Shown: piece by piece, positions 25,887 to 33,437 of the stretch
Layout of the letters: every line of letters starts with the position of its first letter
How positions within the stretch are numbered: position 1 is the first letter of the stretch
From: Lagierella sp.
Lineage (GTDB): Bacteria > Bacillota > Clostridia > Tissierellales > Peptoniphilaceae
Length of the DNA stretch: 36,780 bases
Direction of reading: 5' to 3'
Assembly: GCF_029983815.1 (NCBI RefSeq)
Contig: NZ_JASBYU010000016.1
Location: 1-36,780, forward strand
The notes under the pieces: generated by a model
Told to the model about the DNA's origin: nothing
What the model saw: only the letters and a program-made list of their open reading frames with translations
Databases searched by the model: none
Program-made: the position numbers and the translations under genes

Positions 25887-27039
25887 ATGATGATTAATCG
25901 AGATATTTCTTATAAATTTTCAGAGATTTCTAAGCAAGTACCTATTGTAACTATAATTGGGCCAAGACAATCCGATAAAACAACTTTGTTAAAGAAATGT
26001 TTTAAAGAATACAATTATGTCAATTTAGAGGACCAGATGAATAGAATGTTAGCTAAAGAGGATTATATAGGTTTTTTTTGAAACTTACAAAAAACCCTTG
26101 ATCATAGATGAAGTGCAAAGAGTGCCTGAAATCCTATCGGCTATACAAGTTATGGTAGATGAAGATGGAGAAAAAAATGGTCGTTTTATTCTAACTGGAA
26201 GCCATAAACCTAGTTTGCAAAAGGGAATTGTACAATCATTAGCAGGTAGAACGAGTATTTTAACTTTGCTTCCTTTAAGCATGAATGAATTAGATAAAGA
26301 AGGAATTTTAAAGGATTTATCGACTGACAAATTGCTTATTACTGGTTTTATGCCAGAACTTTATAGAAAAAAAACAAGAGAATCTACTGTGTATTATCGT
26401 GATTATCTTAATACCTATGTAGAAAAAGATTTACGAGAGATATTGGAAATTAAAAACCTGGATAAGTTTTTAAGATTTTTAACTTTACTTTCTGGGAGGG
26501 TAGGACAGGTGGTAAATTTATCAGCTATGTCGGGAGAGGTAGGTGTTTCATCTACTACTATAGGACAATGGCTATCTGTATTAGAAGCATCTTATGTAGT
26601 GTTTAAACTAAAACCGTATTTTTCTAATATAACTAAGCACCGAGTTAAATCTCCTAAGGTTTATTTTACAGAAGTAGGTTTGGCAACATACCTTTTAGGC
26701 ATAGAAAAAGAAAATCAGGCAAATAGAGATCCATTACGGGGAAATCTTTTTGAAAATTTGATAGTATCGGAAGTTTTAAAATCAAGGCTTAACAAAAATC
26801 AAAATCCAAATATCTATTATCTAAGAACGTTAAAAGGTGTTGAGGTGGATTTAATTATAAAAGATAGGGGTGTTTTATACCCGTTGGAAATCAAAACCAC
26901 TATGACGCCGAGCAAGTCCTTTTCTAGGAATTTAATATCCTTCGTTGAAAAAGAAGAAAATGCCAAAAGTCCAAAGATAATTTATCCAGGAAAATCTTAT
27001 CCAAAATTTAATACAGTCGAGTATGTGAATTATAAGTAA
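25887..27039 (+). pseudogene. AAA ATPase with DUF4143, frameshifted
   Basis: Archaeal-type ATPase/DUF4143 proteins consist of an N-terminal P-loop domain and a C-terminal nuclease-like DUF4143. Here the first part (from ATG 25887, AGAAGGAAG upstream) runs INRDISYKFSEIS, then GPRQSDKTT, and stops at 26081. A run of eight T (26072-26079) has one T too many. Removing it restores the reading GFFETYKKPLIIDEVQRVPE and the remaining 300 or so residues: FILTGSH, LAGRTSIL, YLNTYVEKDLREI, then KVYFTEVGLATYLLG and EVDLIIKDR-LYPLEIK. The Walker A glycine before Lys-Thr-Thr is Asp, which should abolish ATP binding. Two independent lesions argue for true decay rather than only a sequencing error. Confidence 0.85.
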
Positions 27040-27136
27040 TTAGGTAAATATCTAAATTTATAATGAATATTTTTTTGAGGCATGAAACATATGGTTATGC
27101 CAAAGGGCAAATCTATAGGTTTTTAAATATAAAGGG

Positions 27137-27170
27137 GAAACAACAAGTCATTATCAGGTTGTTTCTTAAA
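27137..27170. terminator. Bidirectional terminator
   Basis: GAAACAAC (27137-27144) pairs with GTTGTTTC (27158-27165) between the decayed ATPase and the converging regulator that ends at 27176. The U-run is short. Confidence 0.6.
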
Positions 27171-27175
27171 TTGGA

Positions 27176-28012
27176 CTAGGAACGGAGTAAATTTTCTCTA
27201 CTTTTTTTGAAGCTGTTCTCAAATTCAAGTTGATACAGTTTTTTTGTGGCTTCATCTCTAATTTTTAGTATCTCCAACATATCGAAGGAAAAATTATTAT
27301 TTACACAAATGGATATGGCGTCATCACAAATACTTATTACTGCCCTATAGGATTTTAATTGCAATTTACATTTAGCCAGTGAAATCAAAGAAATTAAATA
27401 GTTGTCGTCTCTTATATCGATAGTCAACAATTTTTTAAAAATCTGGGAAGCGATGTCTATATGTCCATTTCGTGCTAAAATTAATCCCGCAAAATAAATA
27501 GAATCTCTTTTAAAATAGTCAGGTCTTTCTTTTAAATTATTTTTAAGTTCAAAGCCAAAAGTCTTTTTAAAATCTTCTTTCAGTTTGTCAAAGTTTATTT
27601 TTTCCTTTTCCACCTGGTCGAAATAAAATCTGAAAATCTTCTCGTATTTTTTATAATATAGGAACTTGTAATAGTCTTCCTCTGAAAATTGGAGGGCTTC
27701 AATGATTTTAACCAATTCGTCAAATCCTTTTTTTGCAGAAATCTTATCTTCAAGGAGGATGTGGCGGGTGATTTTTCTGATGATACAATTTCTAAAAGGA
27801 CCGTTTAAATAGCATAGCTTAATACAATCCTGTCCGCAGGCAAAGGAGATTTTTTCTAAGGTTCCTAAAGTTGGGTTAAAGTTTTCCTTGTTTATTAAAT
27901 TGTTTACTGTATTCTTTGAAAGATTAGAGTGGTAAGCGATTTCATCATAGGATAAGAAATTTTTAAATGCAATGTTTTTTAAATCATCTTGTATTTTGTG
28001 ATTTTTTTTCAT
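27176..28012 (-). CDS. HTH regulator with TPR-like C-terminus, paralogue B
   Basis: A 278-residue paralogue of the product at 16555-17412, aligning end to end: LSKNTVNNLINKENFNPTLGTLEKIS against LSKNTINSLVNGQNFNPTLETLTKLS in the DNA-binding region, the same CGQDCxxLC cluster right after it, and matching helical repeats (LISLAKCKLQLKSYRAVISIC). GGAGAG precedes its ATG. It is divergent from a gene for a secreted protein (28198), and the intergenic region repeats the -35 element seen beside paralogue A. The leftward -10-like TATTATAATG (complement of 28034-28043) is also shared. I infer a peptide-responsive or redox-responsive regulator of the neighbouring secreted-protein genes; the ligand is unknown. 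Confidence 0.75.
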   Translation of the reverse strand: MKKNHKIQDDLKNIAFKNFLSYDEIAYHSNLSKNTVNNLINKENFNPTLGTLEKISFACGQDCIKLCYLNGPFRNCIIRKITRHILLEDKISAKKGFDELVKIIEALQFSEEDYYKFLYYKKYEKIFRFYFDQVEKEKINFDKLKEDFKKTFGFELKNNLKERPDYFKRDSIYFAGLILARNGHIDIASQIFKKLLTIDIRDDNYLISLISLAKCKLQLKSYRAVISICDDAISICVNNNFSFDMLEILKIRDEATKKLYQLEFENSFKKSRENLLRS

Positions 28013-28124
28013 ATTTCACTCTCCGTATTATAACATTATAATAGTTGATTTACATGAAATATACCCATAAACAATATTTTATAACTTAAAACAGGTTAAT
28101 TTCCACAAAAAAATATAAATATAT

Positions 28125-28157
28125 TGTGATGACTTGGTTTGAGAATAATGGTACTAT
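28125..28157 (+). promoter_or_regulatory. Promoter of secreted-protein gene with shared TGTGATGACTTGG element
   Basis: ATGACT (28129-28134), 17 bases, TACTAT (28152-28157), about 40 bases before the start at 28198. The -35 lies within TGTGATGACTTGG, 12/13 identical to 17532-17544 and in the same register to its -10. A weak core promoter plus a conserved -35 element suggests an activator site. Confidence 0.5.
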
Positions 28158-28197
28158 TATCGTAAACCCGGGTACAAATAAATAAGGAGAAGAATAC

Positions 28198-28854
28198 ATG
28201 AAAAAATTTTTAACTATACTTTTATTAATTATGTTTGTGATTAGCCCAAGAATATCCCTTGCTAATGATTCAACTGAAAAAAAAGTTGACAATTCATTAT
28301 TGGAGGAATCAGTAGAAAAATTTTATCGTAATAATTTTTCAGAGGTACAAGATAACGAGGGAAATAATGTTACTATGCTTCATAAATCAAATATCAATAA
28401 ATTTTATGAAAACAATGAATTTGATAAAATTAGAGATTATATCTTAGAGAACAAGATTTCATTGGCGTGGTATGATGGTATTTCTTATAGGGCTTCTTTA
28501 GGAAAAAGTAGCTCAAAGACTTTTTATAAGCTATACAAATCAACTAATTATGGTAGTATCCAAAAGGAATGGGTTGTAAAACTATCGGGTACTTTTTATT
28601 ATGATCAAAATAAAAAAATAGTGACTTCAGTAGGTAAACCGACATTGTCCATACAAGTAGCTAGATTTGGAGCGGGTTTTTCGCCTTACTTAAGTAATGT
28701 ATCCACATCTGGAACGAAAAATGGAAGTTATGGTGCAAAGTTTTCTGCAAGTTATAATATGAAAGCTAACATGAATATAAAGCAAAGCGGAGTAACAATA
28801 AAAGGTATTGTCAATTTTCCTCGTGATACAGTGAGTTACACTTCATCTTTATAA
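28198..28854 (+). CDS. Exported protein, lineage-specific family, copy 3
   Basis: The 218-residue product has a clear signal peptide (MKKFLTILLLIMFVISP, cleavage probably after SLA before NDSTEK), so it is secreted. It carries both family blocks: NVTMLHKSNINKFYENNEF and, after ISLAWYDG, the C-terminal EWVVKLSGTFYYD, VTSVGKPTLSI and YLSNVSTS with repeated S-Y-N pattern, probably beta-rich. It is closest to the frameshifted gene at 818-1491. AAGGAGAAG precedes the ATG. It sits divergent from HTH/TPR-like regulator B and upstream of a shorter family member. Function unknown; the context suggests a regulated secreted product. Confidence 0.8.
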   Translation: MKKFLTILLLIMFVISPRISLANDSTEKKVDNSLLEESVEKFYRNNFSEVQDNEGNNVTMLHKSNINKFYENNEFDKIRDYILENKISLAWYDGISYRASLGKSSSKTFYKLYKSTNYGSIQKEWVVKLSGTFYYDQNKKIVTSVGKPTLSIQVARFGAGFSPYLSNVSTSGTKNGSYGAKFSASYNMKANMNIKQSGVTIKGIVNFPRDTVSYTSSL

Positions 28855-28887
28855 TGGTTTTTGGTATAATAAATCTGAGGTGTAAAA

Positions 28888-29232
28888 GTGAAAAGTAAAC
28901 AAAAAATTATTATGGGTCTTTTAATCCTGTCCTTAGGGTTAAATATATTTATGGCCTATAAGTTAAACAGTTCTAAAGAGACTGTGGCAAATTTAAGTAA
29001 GGAAAAGGCTTTACAGACCTATTTAGACAATCAAGAGGAGGACAATACTCTAATCACTCAAAGTCTAGATAGGCTATCAAAGGACGATTCTGTTAGAATA
29101 TTGAGCAAGGACAATTCTGATGTAACTGATGTTTACAAGGAAAGATTTTTGGAACTAAGGGAAAAGGAAGATTATAAAGGCGCGAAGGATTTGATGCTTC
29201 AAGAAAATCTTTCCATTTCCTATGATGGCTAA
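28888..29232 (+). CDS. Short member of the exported-protein family, lacking the C-terminal domain
   Basis: A 114-residue product from GTG 28888, with GAGG seven bases upstream. One hydrophobic segment (about 6-24) acts as signal or anchor. Residues about 75-114 (VTDVYKERFLELREKEDYKGAKDLMLQENLSISYDG) match the helical block of the family (NINKFYENNEFDKIRDYILENKISLAWYDG), but the protein stops exactly at the YDG boundary. A terminator follows at once, so the GTFYYD domain is absent rather than shifted out of frame. It may be a natural short form or a degraded copy. It probably shares transcription with 28198 and has an extra TATAAT at 28865-28870. Confidence 0.7.
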   Translation: MKSKQKIIMGLLILSLGLNIFMAYKLNSSKETVANLSKEKALQTYLDNQEEDNTLITQSLDRLSKDDSVRILSKDNSDVTDVYKERFLELREKEDYKGAKDLMLQENLSISYDG

Positions 29233-29233
29233 G

Positions 29234-29261
29234 AAGGTAGGGGAAACCCTATCTTTTTTAG
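29234..29261 (+). terminator. Intrinsic terminator
   Basis: AAGGTAGGG (29234-29242) pairs with CCCTATCTT (29247-29255, one G-U), loop GAAA, then a T-run. Confidence 0.85.
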
Positions 29262-29420
29262 ATATTATAGGTCTGATTTTTATAGTTGGATTTAAAGTTT
29301 TGGCTACCCTTTAACCTTGTAAAATTGGAATTTTTTATACTTCATCTACTTTTAATGTTTAGGGTAAATATTCATGGGTATCTACAATATGAAGGATATT
29401 AATAGAGAAAGGAGTATGAA

Positions 29421-29834
29421 ATGTTAAAAGAGTTTAAAGAGTTTGCTATGCAAGGTAATGTAATGGACATGGCAATTGGTGTTATCATTGCTGGAGCTTT
29501 TAGTAAGATCATTGAAGCTGTTGTAACAATACTTATGAATATTGTATCTGCTGCAACTGCCGGTGTAAAATTTGAAGATTTAACCACTACTATTGCTGGG
29601 GTGGACATCCCATATGGTATGGTTATTCAAGCAATTATCAACTTTATTATCATTGCCTTCATTTTATTCTTAATCGTTAAAGCTATGAATAAGATGAAGA
29701 AGCAAGAACCGGAAGCTTCTCCAACTACTAAGATTTGTCCACATTGTCAAACTGAAATACCAGTTGGAGCAACTAGATGTCCTAATTGTACAGCAATTTT
29801 AGAAGGATATCATAATGAATTAGAGGCCAGATAG
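29421..29834 (+). CDS. mscL: Large-conductance mechanosensitive channel with zinc-ribbon tail
   Basis: MscL opens under membrane tension to release solutes after osmotic downshock. The 137 residues begin with the amphipathic N-helix (MLKEFKEFAMQGNVMDMAIGVIIAGAF, with the conserved glycine-rich first membrane helix) and a second helix at about 65-88 (YGMVIQAIINFIIIAFILFLIV). The C-terminus is not the usual short helix bundle alone. It carries CPHC at 106-109 and CPNC at 120-123, a zinc ribbon that may clamp the cytoplasmic end. AAAGGAG precedes the start. It is monocistronic with its own strong terminator. Confidence 0.93.
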   Translation: MLKEFKEFAMQGNVMDMAIGVIIAGAFSKIIEAVVTILMNIVSAATAGVKFEDLTTTIAGVDIPYGMVIQAIINFIIIAFILFLIVKAMNKMKKQEPEASPTTKICPHCQTEIPVGATRCPNCTAILEGYHNELEAR

Positions 29835-29845
29835 GAACTTACATT

Positions 29846-29884
29846 AAAGGGAGCGTTCAAAGTTTATGAATGCTCCCTTTTTAA
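29846..29884. terminator. Strong terminator after mscL
   Basis: A 14-bp stem (29846-29859 with 29867-29880, one G-U pair) has a 7-base loop and is followed by TTTTT. It also lies downstream of the converging YihY/BrkB-type gene. Confidence 0.88.
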
Positions 29885-29954
29885 TTGCCTTTGACAGATA
29901 TTAAGTTTTTTATTAAACCAGAGTCTTTACTTTTTTACTTTATTTCTCTTTATA

Positions 29955-30890
29955 TTACTGTAATGAGTCGTGATAATCCTTTTGTCTGTGGATAAAGGTT
30001 GTAAGTTCATCTTCTTTTTTTCCGTAGTCATAGAATTGGTGAAGTATTGTCGCTGTAAATTCTCCTGAAATCAGTACGCTTAAGACGATATAGTTTAGCC
30101 AAATTAAAAATATCATGATTCCTACTAATGGACCGTAGATGGACTGCATATTGGAGAAATTTGAAACATAGATACTATATCCCACTGTTATTAGGGAGCA
30201 TAGGACAGTGGCCAACATCCCTCCTATAAAGGCAGGCTTGATTGGGATAAGATTTTTTATGGAGTCAGAGGCTGCAAGGGTATAGACGGCGGTAAACACC
30301 AAAATCATAACTCCAAGGGGTATGGTAAGCCTTAGGATATTGATAAAGGATTCGTTTATTAGATCCTTCGGAATTTTAAAGATATCTAGGAATTTCCTTA
30401 GGATAACTGGTCCTGTTGCCATGGCAAAGATTAGCGCTCCTATTACGATGGCTATAAGTAGGGTAAAGAAGATGGCCAAGGCTTGCGACTTGATAAAGGA
30501 ACGGTCCTCTTTCTTATTAAAGGACTTATCAAAGGCTCTGGTCATTGCTTTTACTCCCCTTGACGCTGTAAAAAAGGCTGCTAGAACCCCTACGGATAGT
30601 ATTCCTGTGGACCGTTGATTTATAATAAAGTCTACAATTGAATGCAAGAAGGGCTGCACCTGGCTTGGCAATTTGTCTATGGAGTCTGAAATAAAGGATA
30701 TATTTTCTGACATAACCGGTATTAGTATATTGATGATGATTACACAGGTTGGAATCACTGCCAAGAGTAGATTGTAGGTCACTTGGTATGCCATTGTCAT
30801 GATGTCGTGGTCCTTAACTCGGGTTAGAAAGTCTTTTATAAATTGTTTTGTAAATATCTTTTTAAAGTTTTCCTTTTTTATTTTTCTCAT
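29955..30890 (-). CDS. YihY/BrkB-family inner-membrane protein
   Basis: A 311-residue polytopic protein of the YihY/virulence factor BrkB family, with about six membrane segments. Family landmarks are visible: HDIMTMAYQVTYNLLLAVIP at the start, RSTGILSVGVLAAFFTASRGVKAMTRAFDKSFN in the middle, and YGPLVGIMIFLIWLNYIVLSVLISGEF near the end. The biochemical role of the family is unsettled. It is transcribed with the ArAE-type gene 11 bases upstream. The start has GGAG (complement of about 30895-30898) upstream. Confidence 0.88.
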   Translation of the reverse strand: MRKIKKENFKKIFTKQFIKDFLTRVKDHDIMTMAYQVTYNLLLAVIPTCVIIINILIPVMSENISFISDSIDKLPSQVQPFLHSIVDFIINQRSTGILSVGVLAAFFTASRGVKAMTRAFDKSFNKKEDRSFIKSQALAIFFTLLIAIVIGALIFAMATGPVILRKFLDIFKIPKDLINESFINILRLTIPLGVMILVFTAVYTLAASDSIKNLIPIKPAFIGGMLATVLCSLITVGYSIYVSNFSNMQSIYGPLVGIMIFLIWLNYIVLSVLISGEFTATILHQFYDYGKKEDELTTFIHRQKDYHDSLQ

Positions 30891-30901
30891 GGAGTCTCCT
30901 A

Positions 30902-31846
30902 TTAGTTTGAATATTTTTGTTCAAATTCTTCTATCTTTTGTCTCAATTTGAAAAGTATGTTCATAAGTTCATCTAAATAGTAGTTAAATGCTAACATATA
31001 CTCCTCATCTTCGATGGAAGAATCTTCGTTTATTTCTAAGGTGGCTTTGTAGTATTGATTTATCTTCTTTTGATTTTCCTTTGTTAGTTTTGCAACGTGA
31101 CCCGACTCCGCCAACTGGGATATAAAACCAAAGGCGGTATAAAAGTCGGAATTTATTCCTGATATTTCAGCAAGTCTTATATTTTTACTCTTTTTCAACT
31201 TCTTATCGTTTCTCAAGGATTTAAACTCCGAGTTGATTTCGTTGATGTCTGTAAGAAGATTGTCAATGTCTATGTTTTTCTTGGATTCAAGTAGTCTCAA
31301 GAAAGTTTTTTCAAACTCTAAAAGTGTTTTATGATAGCTTTGTAAAATAAAATCGAATCTATTTGGTGGAAAGACTAGGTAATTTATGAAGAAACCTATA
31401 ATCAGTCCTAGGGCTGTATCAGAAATTCTAAAGAGGGCATACTCTTCAAAGGTTGGTGAACTTGGGCTAATGGGTTTATAGACCAAAATTACTATGAATA
31501 CGATACAGGAAAGGACTATGGATTTTTTCCATCCAAAATAGTTACATATATTTATTATTAATACCACTCCCAACAACATGGTTACTGGGTTTACTAAGTC
31601 TACGTATTGTAATAGAACTGCTATTACCGCTCCCACAATTGTCGAAATCATCCTGTTGATGCTAATGGTGTAGGAGTCGAAGATGGAGGAGCTCATAGAA
31701 ACTACGGCGGAGATACTTGCCAGTATTGGATTGTTTAATCCAAAGGCCTTCGCCACGTAGTAGGATATGGTTGTTGCAACTGCAGTCTTGACGGTTCGAA
31801 GGCCAAAGACATTATTTAAAAAATCACTAATCTTTTGGTTTTTCAT
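30902..31846 (-). CDS. Aromatic acid exporter (ArAE/DUF939)-type membrane protein
   Basis: A 314-residue protein of the FUSC-like ArAE_1 type common in Firmicutes. The N-terminal half has about six membrane helices: FGLRTVKTAVATTISYYVAKAFGL, ASISAVVSMSSSIFDSYTISINRMISTIVGAVIA, and ISDTALGLIIGFFINYLVFPP. The C-terminal half is a cytoplasmic helical domain (about 170-314) rich in Glu and Lys. Export of aromatic or other organic acids is the family annotation but is rarely tested. It is first in a two-gene operon with the YihY/BrkB-type gene. Its own ribosome-binding site is poor. Confidence 0.85.
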   Translation of the reverse strand: MKNQKISDFLNNVFGLRTVKTAVATTISYYVAKAFGLNNPILASISAVVSMSSSIFDSYTISINRMISTIVGAVIAVLLQYVDLVNPVTMLLGVVLIINICNYFGWKKSIVLSCIVFIVILVYKPISPSSPTFEEYALFRISDTALGLIIGFFINYLVFPPNRFDFILQSYHKTLLEFEKTFLRLLESKKNIDIDNLLTDINEINSEFKSLRNDKKLKKSKNIRLAEISGINSDFYTAFGFISQLAESGHVAKLTKENQKKINQYYKATLEINEDSSIEDEEYMLAFNYYLDELMNILFKLRQKIEEFEQKYSN

Positions 31847-32113
31847 GGTATCAGTCCCAGACTTATTTTTGAAGAAGTCCTTTAAAAAATTTATCTTATC
31901 AATGCTTAAACTTCTAATTACATCATAACATAGGAATAGGATAAATCCATAGAATTTGCCATTTTATAATCCATGAATTTTTCTTTCTCCTTACTCTAAA
32001 CTGGTAGAGGAGTTGTTAAGGATTTTTACAATTTGAATATTTTTCCTTACATTAAATTCACATATTTTACTTTTCCATAGACTAATCAACAAAACAGATC
32101 GCTTTTTCAACAG
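31847..32113. other. AT-rich intergenic region upstream of a DnaA-box cluster
   Basis: There is no gene in this stretch. It must hold the leftward promoter of the ArAE-type gene; I could not fix its -35/-10. T-rich blocks near 32010-32100 lie directly beside the DnaA boxes at 32114-32158. Confidence 0.4.
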
Positions 32114-32158
32114 TTTTCCACAAAGTTATCCACATTATCCACAATGAACTTATCCAAA
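32114..32158 (+). promoter_or_regulatory. Cluster of four DnaA boxes
   Basis: Two perfect TTATCCACA boxes abut at 32126-32134 and 32135-32143, flanked by one-mismatch boxes TTTTCCACA (32114-32122) and TTATCCAAA (32150-32158). All have the same orientation and lie within 45 bases. They are 108 bases upstream of the hpf start. TTATCCACA is the universal high-affinity DnaA site. No dnaA or dnaN gene is in the window, so this may be a DnaA-titrating or DnaA-regulated site rather than the origin. Confidence 0.8.
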
Positions 32159-32265
32159 GATTAAATTCAACTTAAATGAATAAATATATAGGGTTACTTT
32201 ATAAGGTCTTTGGGTATAAATTTAACATAAGATATTATTCTTATAGAAGATTAGGAGGTATTTGT

Positions 32266-32796
32266 ATGAAATTTACTCATGTAGGAAAGAATTATAAAGT
32301 AGGCGACAACCTAAAGGAAATTGCTGAAAAGAAATTGGGTAAGCTGGATAAGTATTTTGCTGAAGATATTGAGGCGAGGGTTACTTATAGTCAAGAGGGG
32401 CAATTAGCGAAAGCCGAGGTGACCATACTAATACCGGGGACAGTTTTAAGGGCTGAACATTCAACTGAAGAAATTAAGAATTCTCTTGACAGAGTAGTGG
32501 ATTCTCTGGAATCTCAAATTAGAAAGCATAAGACCAAGTTACAAAAGCGATACAACACAGGAAAGACAATTAGGTTTGAAAATATATTGGACGAGGAGCA
32601 GCCAGAGGAAGAACCTAAGAAAATAGTCAAGGTGAAAAAGTTTGGTCTTAAGCCTATGAACTCAGAAGAAGCTATTTTACAAATGGAACTTATAAGCCAT
32701 GACTTTTTTGTATTTTTAGACTCTGAAACCGATTTAGTCAAGGTTGTATATAAAAGAAGAGACGGAAATTATGGAATTTTAGAGCCTGATTTCTAA
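32266..32796 (+). CDS. hpf: Ribosome hibernation promoting factor, long form
   Basis: Long-form HPF binds the 30S decoding site and dimerises ribosomes into inactive 100S particles in stationary phase. The start at ATG 32266 has AGGAGG at 32253-32258 and gives 176 residues, typical for the long form; an in-frame ATG at 32176 has no ribosome-binding site. The N-terminal S30AE domain (about 1-100) reads VGKNYKVGDNLKEIAEKKLGKLDKYF and so on. A Glu/Pro-rich linker (EEQPEEEPKKIVK) joins it to the C-terminal dimerisation domain (KKFGLKPMNSEEAILQMEL to HDFFVFLDSET and YGILEP). DnaA boxes upstream raise the possibility of DnaA control. Confidence 0.93.
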   Translation: MKFTHVGKNYKVGDNLKEIAEKKLGKLDKYFAEDIEARVTYSQEGQLAKAEVTILIPGTVLRAEHSTEEIKNSLDRVVDSLESQIRKHKTKLQKRYNTGKTIRFENILDEEQPEEEPKKIVKVKKFGLKPMNSEEAILQMELISHDFFVFLDSETDLVKVVYKRRDGNYGILEPDF

Positions 32797-32804
32797 AAAC
32801 ATAT

Positions 32805-32833
32805 TTGACACATTAATAAAAAAAAGTTAAAGT
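32805..32833 (+). promoter_or_regulatory. Possible promoter upstream of the hpf terminator
   Basis: TTGACA (32805-32810), 17 bases, TAAAGT (32828-32833). If used, the terminator hairpin at 32848 would lie in the leader of the next gene and could attenuate it. The -10 matches only 4/6. Confidence 0.35.
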
Positions 32834-32847
32834 AATATAGTACGTTT

Positions 32848-32880
32848 AAAAAGGGATATCATAAGCATATCTCTTTTTAT
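32848..32880 (+). terminator. Intrinsic terminator between hpf and the next gene
   Basis: A 12-bp stem (32848-32859 with 32867-32878, one G-U) has a 7-base loop and a T-run within its right arm. Confidence 0.75.
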
Positions 32881-32912
32881 ATGAAACGAGATCGATTAGA
32901 AAGGACCTTAAT

Positions 32913-33437
32913 ATGAAAAGACATTTACAACTTGTTTTAATGGCCAGTCTTCTTTCTCTTATCAACTTGTCCCTTGGAGACAGTGATTTGAGGATTTCTC
33001 TTGGAATTATTGTACTTATTGTAGGACTTTTGATCCATGAAGACATAAGACCAATCCCTTTGTCACTTTATACAGGTGTAGGGGTATTTATCACCAGATT
33101 GATACAAACTTCTTTTAATACCGGTTTAAATGGGAAAATGATTTTATCATTTTCGCTGGAAATCTTTTTCTATCTTGCCTATGGGGCGCTTTTCGACTTT
33201 TTGATTAGAAAAGATGATCCAGACTTGGGAAATCCGGTAATTTTGTTGTTGATGATATGCGATTTTGGTGCAAACACAGTAGAATCTCTTATAAGATATT
33301 CCGTAGTGGATTTTGGACTGGTAACAGAAAACTTCTCCACCATTTTCCTAGCAGCGTTTATACGTTCTGCTTTGATATGGATAACATGGAGAATTTTGAC
33401 AAAGTATACTAGAATCGGAGAGGAGAAAAAATTGTAA
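32913..33437 (+). CDS. Small polytopic membrane protein
   Basis: A 174-residue protein with about five membrane segments and no soluble domain beyond a basic tail (LTKYTRIGEEKKL). The N-terminus (LGDSDLRISLGIIVLIVGLLIHEDIRPI) reminds me of sensor regions of some clostridial histidine kinases, but no kinase domain follows, so this is only a resemblance. AAAGGA precedes the start. Its stop codon overlaps the ATG of the AGCS symporter by one base, so the two are translationally coupled and may be functionally linked. Confidence 0.65.
   Translation: MKRHLQLVLMASLLSLINLSLGDSDLRISLGIIVLIVGLLIHEDIRPIPLSLYTGVGVFITRLIQTSFNTGLNGKMILSFSLEIFFYLAYGALFDFLIRKDDPDLGNPVILLLMICDFGANTVESLIRYSVVDFGLVTENFSTIFLAAFIRSALIWITWRILTKYTRIGEEKKL

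Noticed and set aside
28129..28185. An 18-codon frame beginning MTW at the shared element, as a signalling peptide
   Set aside because: It has no ribosome-binding site, and the matching element at 17536 opens a frame that stops after five codons. The conserved bases are better explained as a -35 region.
29987..29995. A single perfect DnaA box on the minus strand
   Set aside because: It lies inside the YihY/BrkB-type coding sequence and has no companions; single 9-mers occur by chance.
32114..32158. Replication origin
   Set aside because: The DnaA boxes are real, but there is no dnaA, dnaN or rpmH nearby and no clear DNA-unwinding element with phased repeats could be shown.
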